Assembly (NCBI GenBank): GCA_003022365.1
Contig: PXOU01000014.1
Span: forward strand, 1-46,675
From: Candidatus Saccharibacteria bacterium QS_5_54_17
GTDB lineage: Bacteria > Patescibacteriota > Saccharimonadia > QS-5-54-17
Direction: 5' to 3'
Length of the DNA stretch: 46,675 nt
The notes beneath the pieces were generated by a model. It worked only from the letters and a program-made list of their open reading frames with translations. It did no database searches and was not told the DNA's origin. Shown here in pieces: positions 44,795-46,675 of this stretch. The translations under genes were made by a program, and so were the position numbers. Position 1 is the stretch's first letter; the number at the start of each line of letters is the position of its first letter.

Positions 44795-45616
44795 ATGAAA
44801 CTGGATGGTAGGGAACTGGCCGGATACATCAAGCAACGGCATTTTGCCTACATTTCTGCCTTATCCCGAAACAGTCCTACACCCCACCTGGCCATCGTGG
44901 ACATAGATGGCGAGTCGGATTCCAATAACAAAGAAATAGTAAGTAATAAGTTTGTGCGACTTAAACAGGAATACGGGGAAGATGTCGGAGCGGATGTGTC
45001 TTTGCATCAACCTGTCCCGGGCGCTGCAAAAGACACCATCCGACATCTTAATGATGTTGCATCAGTCCATGGTATTCTGGTGCAACTTCCGCTCCCGGCA
45101 AATGCCGGTAATGGAGAGCTTTTGCGGCACATTACTCCCGAAAAGGATGTGGACGCGCTTAATCCGAGCAGTCTATTTAACGCGCCCACCCCAGCCGCGA
45201 TCCTGTGGCTTCTGAGCGGGTATGGGATTGATTGGCACGATAAAACCATTGGTCTTATTGGCCAGGGGCGTTTGGTAGGCAAACCGTTGGCTGAAATGCT
45301 TCGTCAGTCAGGCATCGATCCCATGGTGTGCGACAAAAACACCGGGAGTATCGAAGAGGTTTTTGGCAATTCCGATATCATCATAACCGCGACGGGAGAA
45401 CCCCGGCTTATCAAGCGTGAACACATACCAAAAGGGAGCATCGTGGTAGACGCCGGTGCGGCTAACGAAGACGGCGTGATTGTCGGTGATGTGGATCCGG
45501 CCGTCTCCGATCGGGAAGACATTACTATTAGTCCGGTTCCGGGCGGCGTCGGACCGCTTACCGTGTGTGCTTTGTTCGAGAACTTACTCAGAGCGTTTGA
45601 GGAGCAACCATCGTAA
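44795..45616 (+). CDS. folD: FolD, methylenetetrahydrofolate dehydrogenase/cyclohydrolase
   Basis: 273 residues. NKFVRLKQEYG holds the catalytic Lys of the usual YVxxK motif (Tyr is Phe here). GILVQLPLP, DVDALNPSS, IGLIGQGRLVGKPLAEML and PVPGGVGPLTVCALFENLL are diagnostic. It interconverts one-carbon folates for purine and fMet synthesis. The Phe-for-Tyr exchange is worth noting because that Tyr lines the active site. TACCAT ends nine bases before the ATG; element B lies directly upstream. Confidence 0.93.
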   Translation: MKLDGRELAGYIKQRHFAYISALSRNSPTPHLAIVDIDGESDSNNKEIVSNKFVRLKQEYGEDVGADVSLHQPVPGAAKDTIRHLNDVASVHGILVQLPLPANAGNGELLRHITPEKDVDALNPSSLFNAPTPAAILWLLSGYGIDWHDKTIGLIGQGRLVGKPLAEMLRQSGIDPMVCDKNTGSIEEVFGNSDIIITATGEPRLIKREHIPKGSIVVDAGAANEDGVIVGDVDPAVSDREDITISPVPGGVGPLTVCALFENLLRAFEEQPS

Positions 45617-46148
45617 GTGACCAGCAAGAAATACGAAATGAACTACTGACCGATTTGCGGCATTTTGGATACCAGTCAGGTGAGGTCACTCTAGCGAATG
45701 GTGAAACGTCCGAATGGTATGTTGATGTTGCTCAAGTTCTCTTGCGCGGTCATCGACTCGATGCGTATAGGCGTGTTTTCAAAACTGTTCTGAATGAATT
45801 GCCTACATTCACCGCGGTTGGAGGACTAACTATGGGTGCGGACCTAAGTCGTTTCTTATAGCCGACGTAAGCAACACTCGAGCATTCAGTATACGCAAAA
45901 TCACCAAAGGATACGGCGGGGAAACCGAGCGTGTAGTGGGCCCGTTACGGACTGATGACCAAATTCTCATCGTGGATGATGTTGCGACGAGTGGCAGCTC
46001 GCTCCAGCAAACGCTCCAGGCACTCGAAGGATGCAATATTGTAGCGGCGTTATGTCTGGTGGATCGAAGCGAGGGCGCGATACCCCAGTTATTTTCGGAC
46101 CGTCAAATACCTTACCACCCAATGTTTACGAGTAAAGATTTTGGTTAA
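45610..46148 (+). pseudogene. pyrE: Orotate phosphoribosyltransferase, frameshifted, with ATC in the start position
   Basis: Two frames join into one 179-residue PyrE. Frame one, from ATC 45610, reads VSDQQEIRNELLTDLRHFGY... to AVGGLTMGAD. Frame two continues KSFLIADVSNTRAFSIRK and holds the PRPP-binding ILIVDDVATSGSS. One missing C at 45843-45844 (GACCTAAG for GACCCTAAG) breaks the frame. The Shine-Dalgarno GAGGAG (45599-45604) is five bases before ATC, where ATG is expected; no ATG, GTG or TTG fits better. PyrE makes OMP from orotate and PRPP. Overlap with folD suggests an operon. Confidence 0.8.
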
Positions 46149-46528
46149 TTCCCGAGTGCCTGCTTAATTTTGGCAGTGACTTCTTTTGGTGTTAAATCGG
46201 ATTTGACGATGTACTCCTCAACACCAAGCTCATTCATTTCATCAGGTGCTTCGGATTCGCTCATGTTGGTGAGAACGATGACTTTCAGGTCTTTTCCCCA
46301 GTCTTCTTTGCGGAGTTTTTTCAGTACTTCCGTGCCGTTCATAACCGGCATCATAAGATCCAGCAACACGATATCCGGCTGGAACTCTTCGATTAATTGC
46401 AACCCCTGTTCACCGTCTTCGGCGAACGCTACCTCATAGCCTTCCGCCCGAAACTTCAACTGATACATTTGCACAATGGCAATGTCATCTTCGACGATGG
46501 CTATCTTAGAGTTAAAACTATCACTCAT
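46145..46528 (-). CDS. Single-domain response regulator (CheY-like)
   Basis: 127 residues, a receiver domain only. Acid pocket EDD near 13-15, phospho-Asp in IVLLDLMMPVMNG near 56, Thr in VIVLTNMS near 85 and the Lys of EYIVKSD near 108 are present. Without an output domain it must act by protein binding. No histidine kinase is in the window. It converges with pyrE, overlapping by a TTAA. A minus-strand TATATA ends about eight bases before the ATG. Confidence 0.92.
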   Translation of the reverse strand: MSDSFNSKIAIVEDDIAIVQMYQLKFRAEGYEVAFAEDGEQGLQLIEEFQPDIVLLDLMMPVMNGTEVLKKLRKEDWGKDLKVIVLTNMSESEAPDEMNELGVEEYIVKSDLTPKEVTAKIKQALGN

Positions 46529-46604
46529 ATGGTGTGTATATATTATCTGTTACCTACCATCAATACAAGACAAGTGCCCTCGATTCTCTCCCCAAAGTTT
46601 CCAG

Positions 46605-46675
46605 CTAGGCTTTCGCCAGCACGAGCTCCCGTTGCTCGAGCGGACTGTTCCAACCATACCGTTTCCGGGAACGAT
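46605..46675 (-). CDS. Possible C-terminus of a gene continuing past the window
   Basis: On the minus strand a frame open from the window edge reads RSRKRYGWNSPLEQRELVLAKA and ends in TAG at 46605-46607. It is too short to name. If real, it lies upstream of the response regulator on the same strand. Confidence 0.3.
   Translation of the reverse strand, partial: RSRKRYGWNSPLEQRELVLAKA

Overview
The window reads as a piece of a bacterial chromosome using the standard code (TAA, TAG and TGA all end genes). Most genes are housekeeping, on both strands, with short intergenic gaps. Several traits suggest a Candidate Phyla Radiation (Patescibacteria)-type organism: a one-domain TsaB, a short HrcA, a lamin-tail-domain surface protein, a DUF5674-type gene, and several small proteins that resemble families I know from such genomes. 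This assignment is inference; no rRNA is present.

Layout. 1-2274: 3' end of an IS30-type transposase, then recA and recX with a frameshifted small zinc-ribbon-like gene between them on the minus strand. 2412-5705: PRC-barrel protein, exported triple lamin-tail protein, tsaE-tsaB. 5858-9410: unknown gene, RNase Y (rny), YmdB phosphodiesterase, HU. 9527-9900: tRNA-Pro followed by a small structured element that duplicates the tRNA 3' end. 9926-14278: YqaA/DedA membrane protein, MutY-like glycosylase, MscS channel and small membrane proteins. 14529-17969: three CAT-anticodon tRNAs (one the initiator), an FtsB/DivIC-like protein, a long palindrome-rich repeat, and a DUF5674 gene with three in-frame amber codons. 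18178-25844: HD hydrolase, tilS, ftsH, murJ, lepA, gmk. 25845-30427: heat-shock operon hrcA-grpE-dnaK-dnaJ behind two CIRCE operators. 30658-34382: three ATP-grasp ligases, one fused to a retropepsin-like protease domain, plus a DUF192 protein. 34960-38001: IS30-derived miniature element, tRNA-Lys(TTT), and an A+T-richer stretch with an FAD oxidoreductase, a YunG-like protein and a serine hydrolase. 38098-44600: PEBP protein, EEP nuclease, YggT, murA, unknown genes, many tRNAs and an inverted second copy of the long repeat. 44600-46675: second tRNA-linked element, folD, a damaged pyrE and a lone response regulator.

Two genome-wide habits stand out. First, at least eleven genes have a -10 hexamer 6-9 nt before the start codon and mostly no Shine-Dalgarno, so their mRNAs should be leaderless or nearly so; operon genes such as recA, rny, hup, grpE, dnaK, dnaJ and rimK instead carry clear Shine-Dalgarno sites. 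Second, tRNA genes are hot spots: two 3' ends carry related 177-196 bp insertions, tRNA-Lys exists as two good copies and one broken copy, and a miniature IS sits beside tRNA-Lys(TTT).

The most promising undescribed items are the tRNA 3'-end element with covarying hairpins (an empty site is visible in this same window) and the ATP-grasp/protease cluster, which looks like a peptide-tagging and trimming system.
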